Assembly (NCBI RefSeq): GCF_035609205.1
Contig: NZ_CP141184.1
Span: forward strand, 4,719,001-4,783,000
DNA: 64,000 bases
Reading direction: 5' to 3'
Source of the DNA: Hymenobacter sp. GOD-10R
GTDB taxonomy: Bacteria; Bacteroidota; Bacteroidia; Cytophagales; Hymenobacteraceae
Made by a program: the position numbers and the translations under genes. The notes below the pieces were generated by a model that saw only the letters and a program-made list of their open reading frames with translations, did not search any database and was not told the origin of the DNA. Position 1 is the first letter of the stretch. Every line of letters begins with the position of its first letter. Of the stretch, positions 1-5,748 are shown in pieces.

Positions 1-781
1 CGTTGCGCAACGGGTGCAGGGAGATGTTGAGAAAGACCTGCACCGGCTGCCCGTTGCCGTGGAAATCGAACCAGCCTTCCATTTCGCGCAGGTACACCGG
101 CTCCCCGCTCTGGTAGACCTGGTCAAACAAGGCCACGACCCCCAGCTCGACGGACTCCGGGGTACCCTCGCGAAACGGCCGGCCCAGGAAGGAGCGGTGC
201 GGAAACAGGCTCTGATAGGCGGGGTTGACGAATTGGTAGATGTGGTCGGGCCCTTGGTAGACAGCAATGTAGGCGGGCATCTGCGTGAGCACCTCCCGGA
301 AGCGTTGGCGCTGTTGCTCGGCCACGGCGTGGGCCGCTTGCTCGGCGGCCACGCTTTCGCGTAGCTGCCGCTCGACCTGGCGGCTGGCGGTAATGTCCAG
401 CACGGATTGAATAATGAACTGCACCTGCCCCGCGGCATCGAGCACGGGCGTATGGCGCGATTGCCAGTAGCGCTCGACGAAGCGGCCCGGCCAGGTCGGG
501 TCGGGCACGTCGTAGTGCTGCGGGGCCATCTCGTGCGGCTGCTTGGTGGCCAGCACCCTTTCCAGCGAAGCGCGCACGTTGACCACGGCGTTAGCCTCGG
601 GCGTCTCGGGGTTGTCGGGGAAGGCGTCGAAGATGTGCTGCCCCACGAGCAGGTCTCGCTCCGTGAGCGTGGCGGCTAGGTAGTCGTCGCTGGCGCCCAC
701 GATCACCCATTCTGGAGATAGCAGCAGTGTAGCCCCGGGCTGGGCGTTGAAAACGGGCAGCAAGTCGAGCGAGCGGGACAT
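1..781 (-). CDS. PAS-domain sensor protein, N-terminal part (runs off the window)
   Basis: An open frame on the minus strand starts at the ATG at 781 and stays open for 260 codons to the window edge, so the C-terminus is missing. It starts MSRSLDLLPVFNAQPGATLL. Two PAS-like modules can be seen: one around residues 10-125 (WVIVGASDDYLAATLTERD, later VLDAAGQVQFIIQSVLDIT) and a second from about 155 (PAYIAVYQGPDHIYQFVNP). A short, probably helical linker rich in Q, E and R (SVAAEQAAHAVAEQQRQRF) lies between them. Proteins of this build in Bacteroidota are usually hybrid or plain sensor histidine kinases, so a kinase module probably lies outside the window; that part is inferred. No signal peptide or membrane segment is visible, which suggests a cytoplasmic sensor. 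GC content is high, as in the core genome and unlike the next gene. Confidence 0.8.
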   Translation of the reverse strand, partial: MSRSLDLLPVFNAQPGATLLLSPEWVIVGASDDYLAATLTERDLLVGQHIFDAFPDNPETPEANAVVNVRASLERVLATKQPHEMAPQHYDVPDPTWPGRFVERYWQSRHTPVLDAAGQVQFIIQSVLDITASRQVERQLRESVAAEQAAHAVAEQQRQRFREVLTQMPAYIAVYQGPDHIYQFVNPAYQSLFPHRSFLGRPFREGTPESVELGVVALFDQVYQSGEPVYLREMEGWFDFHGNGQPVQVFLNISLHPLRN

Positions 782-970
782 AGGAGCACGGGAAGAAATA
801 AACCAGAGATAGGCAGGGACAGCCCGCAAGCTACGAATCGATTGAGACGATGCGCCTTGCTCGTGCGCTTACTTCCACGGATTGGCCAATTGGAGCATGT
901 GACTATATCTTTCCGGCTGGTGCGGGCCTAAGTACAATCTCGAAGTCCCGCCTTGGGAGAGAGTCTGATC
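782..970. other. Intergenic gap between PAS gene and DUF2971 gene
   Basis: This gap lies between the divergent PAS gene and the 3' end of the next minus-strand gene. It marks the change from GC-rich core sequence to the lower-GC accessory stretch. I see no gene or clear promoter in it. Confidence 0.4.
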
Positions 971-988
971 AGCACTAACGCTAGTGCT
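971..988 (-). terminator. Hairpin at the 3' end of the DUF2971 gene
   Basis: AGCACTA and TAGTGCT form a 7-bp stem with a 4-nt loop, six bases beyond the stop codon of the minus-strand gene. There is no long T-tract, so it may stabilise or end the transcript. Confidence 0.4.
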
Positions 989-993
989 TTTAC

Positions 994-1854
994 TTACCAA
1001 TTTCTGTACGGAACAAGAGATACTTTGGTAATAGCATGCAGGTCATGACCTAGGTAAGTGCAGGACTGCAATGCGAGATCTTGTCTAGGCCCTGGGCCAA
1101 CAACTATGGTTGATAGCTTAAGTGGGTCAGCCTCCTTATTCTTTACGAGTGGTATTTCTACGTATGGTATTAATATGTCTTTAGCCTCTCGAAACTTTAT
1201 TGTATCCCGCTTGAAGAACAAGGTCTGATTGCCATTAAGCGTAAAAATGTCAGCCCGGACATCAAAATAAGTTTTAATCAAGCGCCATTCGGCTTCTTCC
1301 CCAAACTTCTCGTGCTTCATGATTGCGGCAGCCTGTGCTAAGGCTTTGGGCATCTCGCGTATGGAACGGTGGCAGTTATAGTACCTAGAACTATTGCCTT
1401 GTTCGTGCTCTTCCAGCGCCTTAGCCCATTCTGCCGGCGTGAAGCCGATAATCTTAGCTTTGATATAAGCTATTTGCTCTTGCTTATCATAAATACACTT
1501 TTGAAGCGTGAGGCCATTATCCGTTATAACCTCCTCTAACTGCTCGCTATCAAACGAGAACGAAAAGCCACCAGTAGGGCAATAGCCTCGCCACTGGCTT
1601 AATTGATCATCGTTTTCCGAGAGCGAGAACGTGAACACTGCCGTTACAGCTCCATTTATATAATCATTATAGCCGAAGCCTTGATACTCTGAGTCAACTA
1701 TCTGCTTTGTTAATTTATAAGCATACGTATACTCTTCAATATCATTCTGATAGTGAATATTGGTAAACCATAAAGATTTACTTCGAACAATACCCATCAA
1801 GCCTGCTGGGCTGGAATAGTGATAAAGCTTGTTAAGATCCTGCGGAAAATCCAT
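994..1854 (-). CDS. DUF2971 domain protein
   Basis: This is a 286-residue protein. Its N-terminus (LYHYSSPAGLMGIVRSKSLW, then FTNIHYQNDIEEYTYAYKL) has the pattern of DUF2971: a YHY motif, an IL-rich helix, a tryptophan and a conserved ND(P/I)xE motif. A central SQWRGYCPTGGFSFSF block and a late EAEWRLIK block are also typical. The biochemical function of the family is not established; members are common in accessory regions and near defence or mobile genes. No signal peptide is seen. GC and codon use are clearly lower than in the neighbours (AT-ending codons dominate), which suggests acquisition by transfer. The ATG at 1854 gives a full-length N-terminus. It is probably transcribed alone, since the next gene is 31 bases upstream of its start on the same strand and looks unrelated. 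Confidence 0.8.
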   Translation of the reverse strand: MDFPQDLNKLYHYSSPAGLMGIVRSKSLWFTNIHYQNDIEEYTYAYKLTKQIVDSEYQGFGYNDYINGAVTAVFTFSLSENDDQLSQWRGYCPTGGFSFSFDSEQLEEVITDNGLTLQKCIYDKQEQIAYIKAKIIGFTPAEWAKALEEHEQGNSSRYYNCHRSIREMPKALAQAAAIMKHEKFGEEAEWRLIKTYFDVRADIFTLNGNQTLFFKRDTIKFREAKDILIPYVEIPLVKNKEADPLKLSTIVVGPGPRQDLALQSCTYLGHDLHAITKVSLVPYRNW

Positions 1855-1885
1855 AATGTGGTTTTATAATAAGATGAATGATACG

Positions 1886-2116
1886 CTATATCAAATCCGT
1901 TGCCTTGACACATGCTGCATAATCCTCTAGTCCTCCTGCATCTGCAAAGCACAAGCACTGGTGTAGGTGGTTGATCCCCGAATTATAGTACACTCCGACG
2001 CACTTGTATATGAAAGCCTTCTTGGTGGTCGAGCCAACGGGTAAACCTGCTAGGGTTTGGGCTTGAGAATTGACAGATACAGTTACTAGGATGGCTAGCA
2101 AATAGAGTAGTTTCAT
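1886..2116 (-). CDS. Small secreted hypothetical protein
   Basis: A 76-residue frame starts MKLLYLLAILVTVSVNSQAQ, a clear Sec signal peptide with predicted cleavage after about residue 19. The mature part is short and has five cysteines (KCVGVYY, CLCFADAGG, AACVKATD), so disulphides are possible after export. I do not recognise the family. It lies 31 bases upstream of the DUF2971 gene on the same strand and could share its transcript. Base composition matches the accessory stretch. The signal peptide is the main support for it being real. Confidence 0.5.
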   Translation of the reverse strand: MKLLYLLAILVTVSVNSQAQTLAGLPVGSTTKKAFIYKCVGVYYNSGINHLHQCLCFADAGGLEDYAACVKATDLI

Positions 2117-2338
2117 GCTGGTTAAGGTACAATGTTACTCTAAACAGCGACAAAGTGTTGAGCAGTTCTAAGGTCCTGCCGCAACATGGGAAAATGGCTG
2201 CAAAAGGACATGACTTCTCACGATAAAGCTCGCTCGTTTGAATAAGTAGACAACAAAATGCCTGTGGATAACTGAATTTTTGCTAAAAATAGTAGAGACA
2301 ATGAAGATAATTTAATCAAGTTAATTATTTGACTTACA
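2117..2338. other. AT-rich intergenic gap
   Basis: This gap separates two divergent gene groups and becomes very AT-rich from about 2270. It probably holds promoters for both sides. I could not find a convincing TAnnTTTG box. Confidence 0.3.
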
Positions 2339-2551
2339 ATGTTCTATAATTACGAGTCGGACAAAAGAGTTAAAAACCCAGGGAATTCCCGGCTAATCTT
2401 TATTGCCTTACTGTATCTCAGTATCTTTACATCAACACAAGCACGGTTACCACCTCGGCCTCGGCATCGTCTTAGAAAGACGAAACCCCCGACAGGTCTG
2501 AAGCTGCCAGGGGTTCCAAGAAGTGAGGTGGAAGAGCACCTTAACTTCTGA
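2339..2551 (+). CDS. Possible small protein with N-terminal hydrophobic stretch
   Basis: A 70-codon frame starts MFYNYESDKRVKNPGNSRL, then has a hydrophobic run (LIFIALLYLSIFTS), then a very basic, proline-rich segment (RLPPRPRHRLRKTKPPTGLK). It could be a small membrane-anchored basic peptide. Alternatively, the transcript may be the functional product: ACCCCC around 2488 and GGGGTT around 2512 can pair inside the frame. It stops four bases before the ATG of the next small frame, so the two could be co-transcribed and translationally coupled. I do not recognise it, and coding status is uncertain. Confidence 0.3.
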   Translation: MFYNYESDKRVKNPGNSRLIFIALLYLSIFTSTQARLPPRPRHRLRKTKPPTGLKLPGVPRSEVEEHLNF

Positions 2552-2555
2552 CGAA

Positions 2556-2690
2556 ATGAAAGGTAAGCGTGTGAATCATAAGTGGGCCAAGCTACTGGCT
2601 CGCTTGTGGGACAGTCGGCATCTGTGGATACCGCCTGTTGGAGTAGTGTTGAAGTTTGCAGCATTGCTGCTGCTTTCGCACTGTCAGTAG
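2556..2690 (+). CDS. 44-residue basic hydrophobic small protein
   Basis: A short frame runs from ATG 2556 to TAG 2690. It begins MKGKRVNHKWAKLLARLWDS and ends in a hydrophobic tail (IPPVGVVLKFAALLLLSHCQ, residues 25-44) with a cysteine next to the end. The layout, basic N-terminal amphipathic helix followed by one membrane-spanning stretch, is like that of small membrane peptides, including type I toxins; that comparison is about form only. It starts four bases after the preceding small frame and is followed by a clean hairpin terminator at 2696, so it sits at the end of a small transcription unit. I do not know a named family. Confidence 0.45.
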   Translation: MKGKRVNHKWAKLLARLWDSRHLWIPPVGVVLKFAALLLLSHCQ

Positions 2691-2695
2691 TCCTT

Positions 2696-2731
2696 AGCCG
2701 GTGTTCTGCTTGCAGGGCACCGGCTATTTTT
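2696..2731 (+). terminator. Rho-independent terminator after the small ORFs
   Basis: AGCCGGTG (2696-2703) pairs with CACCGGCT (2718-2725), followed by ATTTTTG. It lies six bases after the stop of the 44-residue frame and supports a plus-strand transcript there. Confidence 0.7.
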
Positions 2732-2900
2732 GTTGCTGTTTCTATTTAGACACAAATAAACGAAGCTTTATCGACTTTGCTACATCAACTGATGTAGCAA
2801 AGTTCACAAGTAACTGTTATTCAGTAATTAACAATTTGTAATTAGTTGTTATAAAGTGTTATAAGTTGTAACAACAACACACCGCTTCTTAGACAAACAA

Positions 2901-2929
2901 AAAGCCCCAGCGGGTAAGGCTGGGGCTTT
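2901..2929 (-). terminator. Terminator for the 2950-3303 gene
   Basis: AAAGCCCCAGC pairs perfectly with GCTGGGGCTTT across a 7-nt loop. The A and T flanks allow it to work in both directions. It lies just past the 3' end of the minus-strand gene. Confidence 0.75.
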
Positions 2930-2949
2930 GTAATATGTTGCTTTGCGGA

Positions 2950-3303
2950 TTACTCCTTCTTGCTGGGAGCAGGTATAACTGTCTTTTTCATGGGAGGGAA
3001 ACCTCCTATGGGAATACCACCAGGATTGCCGCCATCATCTCCATCAGGACGATAGAAAACATAGCAGGTCTTATAATTAGTCGAAGTGAGTGCGGCATTG
3101 TACAATTGTATGTACCCACTTGCTCCGTCATTAGTGATAAAGATTTGCGTTGCATAAAACGAAAGAGCATTCCCTTCGTTCTGCCAGCCAAGGCTAATTA
3201 GTTGACAGTTCTCTGGGGGCGTTACGTCATAAGCTGCGCTGCTAGCCCCATCAAGCTCACTCCAATTCGAATCTTGATACGTGTAGAATCCCATAATAGT
3301 CAA
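2950..3303 (-). CDS. Hypothetical protein, 117 residues
   Basis: The protein reads MTIMGFYTYQDSNWSELDGA and later TPPENCQLISLGWQNEGNAL. It has many aromatic and polar residues, alternating as in beta strands (QIFITNDGASGYIQLYNA), then a glycine/proline-rich low-complexity segment near residues 88-104 (DGDDGGNPGGIPIGGFPP) and a basic end. No signal peptide or membrane segment is seen. I do not recognise a family. Two starts are possible, ATG 3303 or ATG 3294 (MGFYTYQ); neither has a clear promoter box close by. The terminator at 2901 fits its 3' end. Base composition is that of the accessory stretch. Confidence 0.5.
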   Translation of the reverse strand: MTIMGFYTYQDSNWSELDGASSAAYDVTPPENCQLISLGWQNEGNALSFYATQIFITNDGASGYIQLYNAALTSTNYKTCYVFYRPDGDDGGNPGGIPIGGFPPMKKTVIPAPSKKE

Positions 3304-3513
3304 TATGAAAGGTTGCCTACTCTATCACGGCTTTTCGGCATCTGCCCAGCCTTGCGCAACATGTGCTAAGGTTGGGCCAAGAATAACGTATTTATACTGT
3401 AAGTAGCAATTAGTCAATGGATTATTTTCTTCTTCGTTGAAGCTAAAAGAAGATACTGTAGCTGCCTAGCCGCGAAGCCTGACGTGTAGGAAAAAGGCTT
3501 TTAAAGTCTTGGG

Positions 3514-3693
3514 TTAATCCTCTTTATCTAGCCCTAATTTCTCAATAATGTACTCGCTACGCCCCAAGCCAACGGCAGTAGCTAACCTTTCCAGTTTATC
3601 ATACTCAGCATCAGTGAACGAAAGCGTTCTACTGCGCTTGTGCCGTGTTTGGTCTTTTGGCGGGCGGCCGGTGCGCTTGGGCTTGTCTTCCAT
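3514..3693 (-). CDS. Small ribbon-helix-helix-like DNA-binding protein
   Basis: Starting at ATG 3693 the protein is 59 residues: a basic N-terminus with an AT-hook-like TGRPPKDQTRHKR, then RTLSFTDAEYDKLERLATAV and GLGRSEYIIEKLGL. One strand (RTLSFT) followed by two helices, with GxxxSEYI at the start of the second, is the ribbon-helix-helix layout of CopG/MobC-like regulators. An upstream ATG at 3729 exists, but a promoter box (CAAAGGTA read on the plus strand, 3701-3708) lies between the two, so 3693 is chosen and the mRNA would be almost leaderless. It faces the 3936 gene across a 14-bp inverted repeat. I infer that it represses itself and the divergent operon. A plasmid mobilisation accessory role is an alternative. 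Confidence 0.65.
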   Translation of the reverse strand: MEDKPKRTGRPPKDQTRHKRSRTLSFTDAEYDKLERLATAVGLGRSEYIIEKLGLDKED

Positions 3694-3700
3694 AGTGTTA

Positions 3701-3708
3701 CAAAGGTA
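3701..3708 (-). promoter_or_regulatory. TAnnTTTG box of the RHH-like gene
   Basis: TACCTTTG on the minus strand ends seven bases before the ATG at 3693. It matches the Bacteroidota -7 consensus TAnnTTTG and predicts a leader of only a few bases. Confidence 0.6.
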
Positions 3709-3730
3709 AGGAATATATTGATTACACAAC

Positions 3731-3774
3731 GTGTAAAAACACTTGTAAAAATATTTATCAAAGTGTTTTTACAC
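3731..3774. promoter_or_regulatory. 14-bp perfect inverted repeat between divergent promoters
   Basis: GTGTAAAAACACTT (3731-3744) is the exact reverse complement of AAGTGTTTTTACAC (3761-3774), with a 16-base AT-rich spacer. Each arm is itself partly palindromic (GTGTnnnnnACAC-like). The arms sit about 22 bases from the leftward -7 box and 14 bases from the rightward one, over the expected -33 regions of both promoters. This is the expected place for an operator of the RHH-like protein at 3514-3693; binding is inferred. Confidence 0.65.
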
Positions 3775-3788
3775 TTTAGAAAAGCCCC

Positions 3789-3796
3789 TATCTTTG
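3789..3796 (+). promoter_or_regulatory. TAnnTTTG box of the 3936 operon
   Basis: TATCTTTG matches the Bacteroidota -7 consensus. A start site near 3802 would give a leader of about 130 bases containing the GTGACAC repeats. Confidence 0.6.
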
Positions 3797-3844
3797 TAGT
3801 GTTCAAACGGAACAATCAGCGCTTAGGGCAAAAAAAGAAGGGCT

Positions 3845-3891
3845 AACCGGTGACACGGCTAACCCTTCCCAGAACAACCGGTGACACGGTT
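3845..3891 (+). repeat. Two 16-bp palindromic GTGACAC repeats in the leader
   Basis: AACCGGTGACACGGCT (3845-3860) and AACCGGTGACACGGTT (3876-3891) repeat with a 31-base period. Each has short arms (AACCG/CGGTT) that can form a hairpin with GTGACA in the loop. A diverged copy, GCTGGTGACACAGC, lies inside the next coding region at 3963-3976. They may be protein- or RNA-level regulatory sites. Confidence 0.6.
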
Positions 3892-3935
3892 GCCCTGTGC
3901 TGAGGTCTCTCAACCCCATTCATACCGCAAATTAC

Positions 3936-4388
3936 ATGGAAAATCATGTAACGAAGCAAGCCGCTGGTGACACAGCCAATGTTTCAACCCCAACCTCACC
4001 AAAGGTTAGCGCTACCCTACGCCGTTATACTGGCCCACTCAGCCGCTTCCTCGAAAAGCAGGCCGAAGCAAAATCTCAGGCAGTCGCCGAAGCGGCCAAA
4101 GCCGACACCTTGCGCGCCATGCGCAACAATGTGCTCAGTCTAGTTGAAGACACTGCCCTCTTCACCGACACGGAGCGCCTGCGCACGAATGACAGTGTAT
4201 ACCAAACCACTTGCGTAGCTCAGCTACAGCGCTGGTTTCGCAACGTGTACCGTGTGAGTCAAGAGCGCACCGCCCGCGCCCTGCGCCTCGGCACGAGTGA
4301 CCTTGCCGGGGAACTCGCCTACAATAGCCGTTTGGCGGACTTGCTCGATGAATCGGGTCTAACGCATTCCGAACTTCTTAGCCTGTAA
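3936..4388 (+). CDS. Hypothetical protein of the accessory operon, first gene
   Basis: From ATG 3936 the protein has 150 residues and starts MENHVTKQAAGDTANVSTPT. A GTG at 3897 could add 13 residues, but it lies within the repeat-bearing leader, so the ATG is preferred. After a polar Ser/Thr-rich start, the rest is strongly helical and charged (RFLEKQAEAKSQAVAEAAKA) with a final helical block (RTARALRLGTSDLAGELAYN). The segment SVYQTTCVAQLQRWFRNVYR is distinctive. No signal peptide or membrane segment is seen; cytoplasmic. I do not recognise the family. It is the first gene after the divergent promoter region, and its stop is six bases from the next gene, so the two form an operon. Confidence 0.55.
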   Translation: MENHVTKQAAGDTANVSTPTSPKVSATLRRYTGPLSRFLEKQAEAKSQAVAEAAKADTLRAMRNNVLSLVEDTALFTDTERLRTNDSVYQTTCVAQLQRWFRNVYRVSQERTARALRLGTSDLAGELAYNSRLADLLDESGLTHSELLSL

Positions 4389-4394
4389 ACCGCC

Positions 4395-4769
4395 ATGTGC
4401 AGCTACTATAACTTAGCCGCGGCATTGGAGAAACAGCGCCAAGCCGAAGCCGAAGAGAAAGCCCCAGAAACCCTCTTCCTGAAGCCTATAACCGAAATAA
4501 CACTCACCACTGGCACGGAATCATTCACCGTGCCAGTGAACCCTAAAACGGGCTTTTTAATCATTCACAAGCTACAGACATCTGACGACAGCAAAGTCGG
4601 TGTAAAGAAACAAAGCCCAACATTCTCGATCTTGAGGATGCTGGGCTTTTACCCTAGGTCGAGCTGGCAACTACAAACCAGTGGGCTTACTCAAAGATAT
4701 GATATTGGCGTAAAAGATTACCCCCTTAGCTTATTAGCTTTTCTCTTGAAAAGCCAAGAAAACGGTTAG
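4395..4769 (+). CDS. Hypothetical protein, probably 3'-altered
   Basis: The frame starts MCSYYNLAAALEKQRQAEAE, six bases after the previous stop. The first 70 or so residues look like a protein (helical start, then TEITLTTGTESFTVPV). From about residue 72 the frame runs through what looks like a terminator hairpin (4612-4649) and then AT-rich sequence, so the C-terminal 50 residues look like translated non-coding DNA. Another perfect stem (CACTGGCACGG 4508-4518 with CCGTGCCAGTG 4528-4538) is also inside the frame. The original stop may have been lost, or the gene may be truncated at the edge of a mobile segment. No function can be given. Confidence 0.4.
   Translation: MCSYYNLAAALEKQRQAEAEEKAPETLFLKPITEITLTTGTESFTVPVNPKTGFLIIHKLQTSDDSKVGVKKQSPTFSILRMLGFYPRSSWQLQTSGLTQRYDIGVKDYPLSLLAFLLKSQENG
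4508..4538. repeat. Perfect 11-bp hairpin inside the 4395 frame
   Basis: CACTGGCACGG and CCGTGCCAGTG are separated by nine bases. A stem this perfect inside a coding region is unusual and may be a regulatory RNA or recombination site. Confidence 0.5.
4612..4649 (+). terminator. Terminator-like hairpin inside the 4395 frame
   Basis: AAAGCCCA (4612-4619) pairs with TGGGCTTT (4642-4649), and the inner CAT/ATG and CTC/GAG also pair, followed by TTTT. It looks like the natural end of the 3936-4395 operon although the reading frame continues through it. Confidence 0.55.
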
Positions 4770-4782
4770 TCCTTCAAACTGT

Positions 4783-4802
4783 GTACCCCTGAACGTACCC
4801 CT
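4783..4802. repeat. Direct repeat GTACCCCT x2 beside the tRNA
   Basis: GTACCCCT occurs at 4783-4790 and 4795-4802 (12-base period), about 45 bases from the 3' end of the tRNA gene. Short direct repeats next to a tRNA 3' end can be integrase arm-type sites; no integrase gene is present in this window. Confidence 0.3.
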
Positions 4803-4810
4803 TAAAAGAA

Positions 4811-4844
4811 AAAACCCTGTTTCCAATACAGAAACAGGGTTTTT
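4811..4844 (-). terminator. Terminator of the tRNA(CAU) gene
   Basis: AAAACCCTGTTTC pairs with GAAACAGGGTTTT across CAATACA. It lies directly 3' of the minus-strand tRNA and can work in both directions. Confidence 0.8.
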
Positions 4845-4846
4845 AG

Positions 4847-4920
4847 TGGGCCCACTTGGAATCGAACCAAGGACCTACTGATTATGAGTCAGTTGCTCTA
4901 ACCGATTGAGCTATGGGCCC
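4847..4920 (-). tRNA. tRNA with CAU anticodon (Ile2 or elongator Met)
   Basis: The minus strand folds into a full 74-base cloverleaf: acceptor GGGCCCA/TGGGCCC, D stem GCTC/GAGC, anticodon stem ACTGA/TCAGT with loop CTCATAA, and T arm CTTGG/CCAAG with TTCGATT. The anticodon is CAU. The acceptor has C4-G69, C5-G68 and C6-G67, pairs used by TilS to recognise tRNA-Ile2, so I lean to the lysidine-modified Ile2; elongator Met cannot be excluded. No CCA is encoded. The accessory stretch at 860-4800 lies on its 3' side, the usual side for integrated elements. Confidence 0.9.
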
Positions 4921-5091
4921 TGTGCAAAACGAACCTAGACGGTTGGTTTCGGCGCTGCAAACTACGAAGTTTGCGAGCGAATTTCCAACTAAATAGCTAA
5001 ATGGATGAGTAATTGAAGGATAGGACGCCGGTCGTAGAAAATCTAAGCAGGCCGCTTGCTCCTTCAGTCACTTATCTCACACTTTGTACTT

Positions 5092-5748
5092 ATGTCCGGG
5101 AAGATCCCCAACCTGCTCTTCGACTTTGGCGGTGTTATTATTAACATCGATTATCAACGCACACTAGACGCCATGCAGTTGCTTAGTGGTGAAGGCAACA
5201 CCATTGGCTTTACACAAGCAGCGCAAGCAGAACTGTTTGACCTACTGGAGACAGGTAAGCTGACCAGCGAACAGTTCCGGGCGGGTTTGCGCAGCGGCTA
5301 TGGCCTGCAAGCTACCGACGACCAGCTCGATGCTGCCTGGAACGCCATGCTATTGGATGTGCCCGCCGAGCGCCTCGCCCTCATTGCGGAGTTGCGAGAG
5401 CTAGGCCACGAGACGGCGCTGCTCAGCAATACCAATCACATGCACATCAACGTCATCAACCAGCAGCTCAAGACGCAGTACGGCTTTGCGCACGGTATTG
5501 CCGATGCGCTCGACCGGGTGTTTTACTCCCAGGAAGTAGGGTTGCGCAAACCCGGTGAGGACATTTTTCGGCACGTATTGCGCGAAATGAACTGGAAAGC
5601 GGAAGAAACTCTTTTCATTGAAGATAGTATCCAACATATCGAGACAGCGCGCCGCCTAGGGCTGCATACGCTTTTCTTGGCTCCACCCCTTACGCTTACC
5701 GAAGCTCTTCCCGCTGCCATCCGTGCCTTCTCCTCTACCGCTCCCTGA
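5092..5748 (+). CDS. HAD-superfamily hydrolase, YihX-like phosphatase
   Basis: From ATG 5092 the protein has 218 residues; an upstream ATG at 5056 adds 12 residues not typical of the family. HAD motifs are in order: LLFDFGGVI with nucleophile Asp11, Ser112-Asn113 in ALLSNTNHMH, Lys153 in GLRKPGEDIF, and Glu177-Asp178 in LFIEDSIQHI. The second Asp of the first motif is Gly, as in the YihX-like group, which includes glucose-1-phosphate phosphatases; the substrate here is not certain. The cap domain lies between motifs 1 and 2. It is cytoplasmic. The next gene overlaps its end by 26 bases, so the two are translationally coupled, although the link between a phosphatase and a membrane protease is unknown. 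Confidence 0.85.
   Translation: MSGKIPNLLFDFGGVIINIDYQRTLDAMQLLSGEGNTIGFTQAAQAELFDLLETGKLTSEQFRAGLRSGYGLQATDDQLDAAWNAMLLDVPAERLALIAELRELGHETALLSNTNHMHINVINQQLKTQYGFAHGIADALDRVFYSQEVGLRKPGEDIFRHVLREMNWKAEETLFIEDSIQHIETARRLGLHTLFLAPPLTLTEALPAAIRAFSSTAP

Noticed and set aside
14..679. Plus-strand frames of 116 and 90 residues at the left edge
   Set aside because: They are shadows of a minus-strand PAS-domain gene that is open from 781 to the window edge and has recognisable PAS motifs.
2350..2664. Minus-strand 104-residue frame
   Set aside because: It overlaps the two plus-strand small frames, has Arg/Cys/Ser-biased composition and no start support; the plus strand has the terminator.
4847..4920. 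Integrated element with defined attachment sites at the tRNA
   Set aside because: I found no integrase gene and no second copy of the tRNA 3' end in the window, so ends cannot be drawn; it is kept only as a lower-confidence finding.
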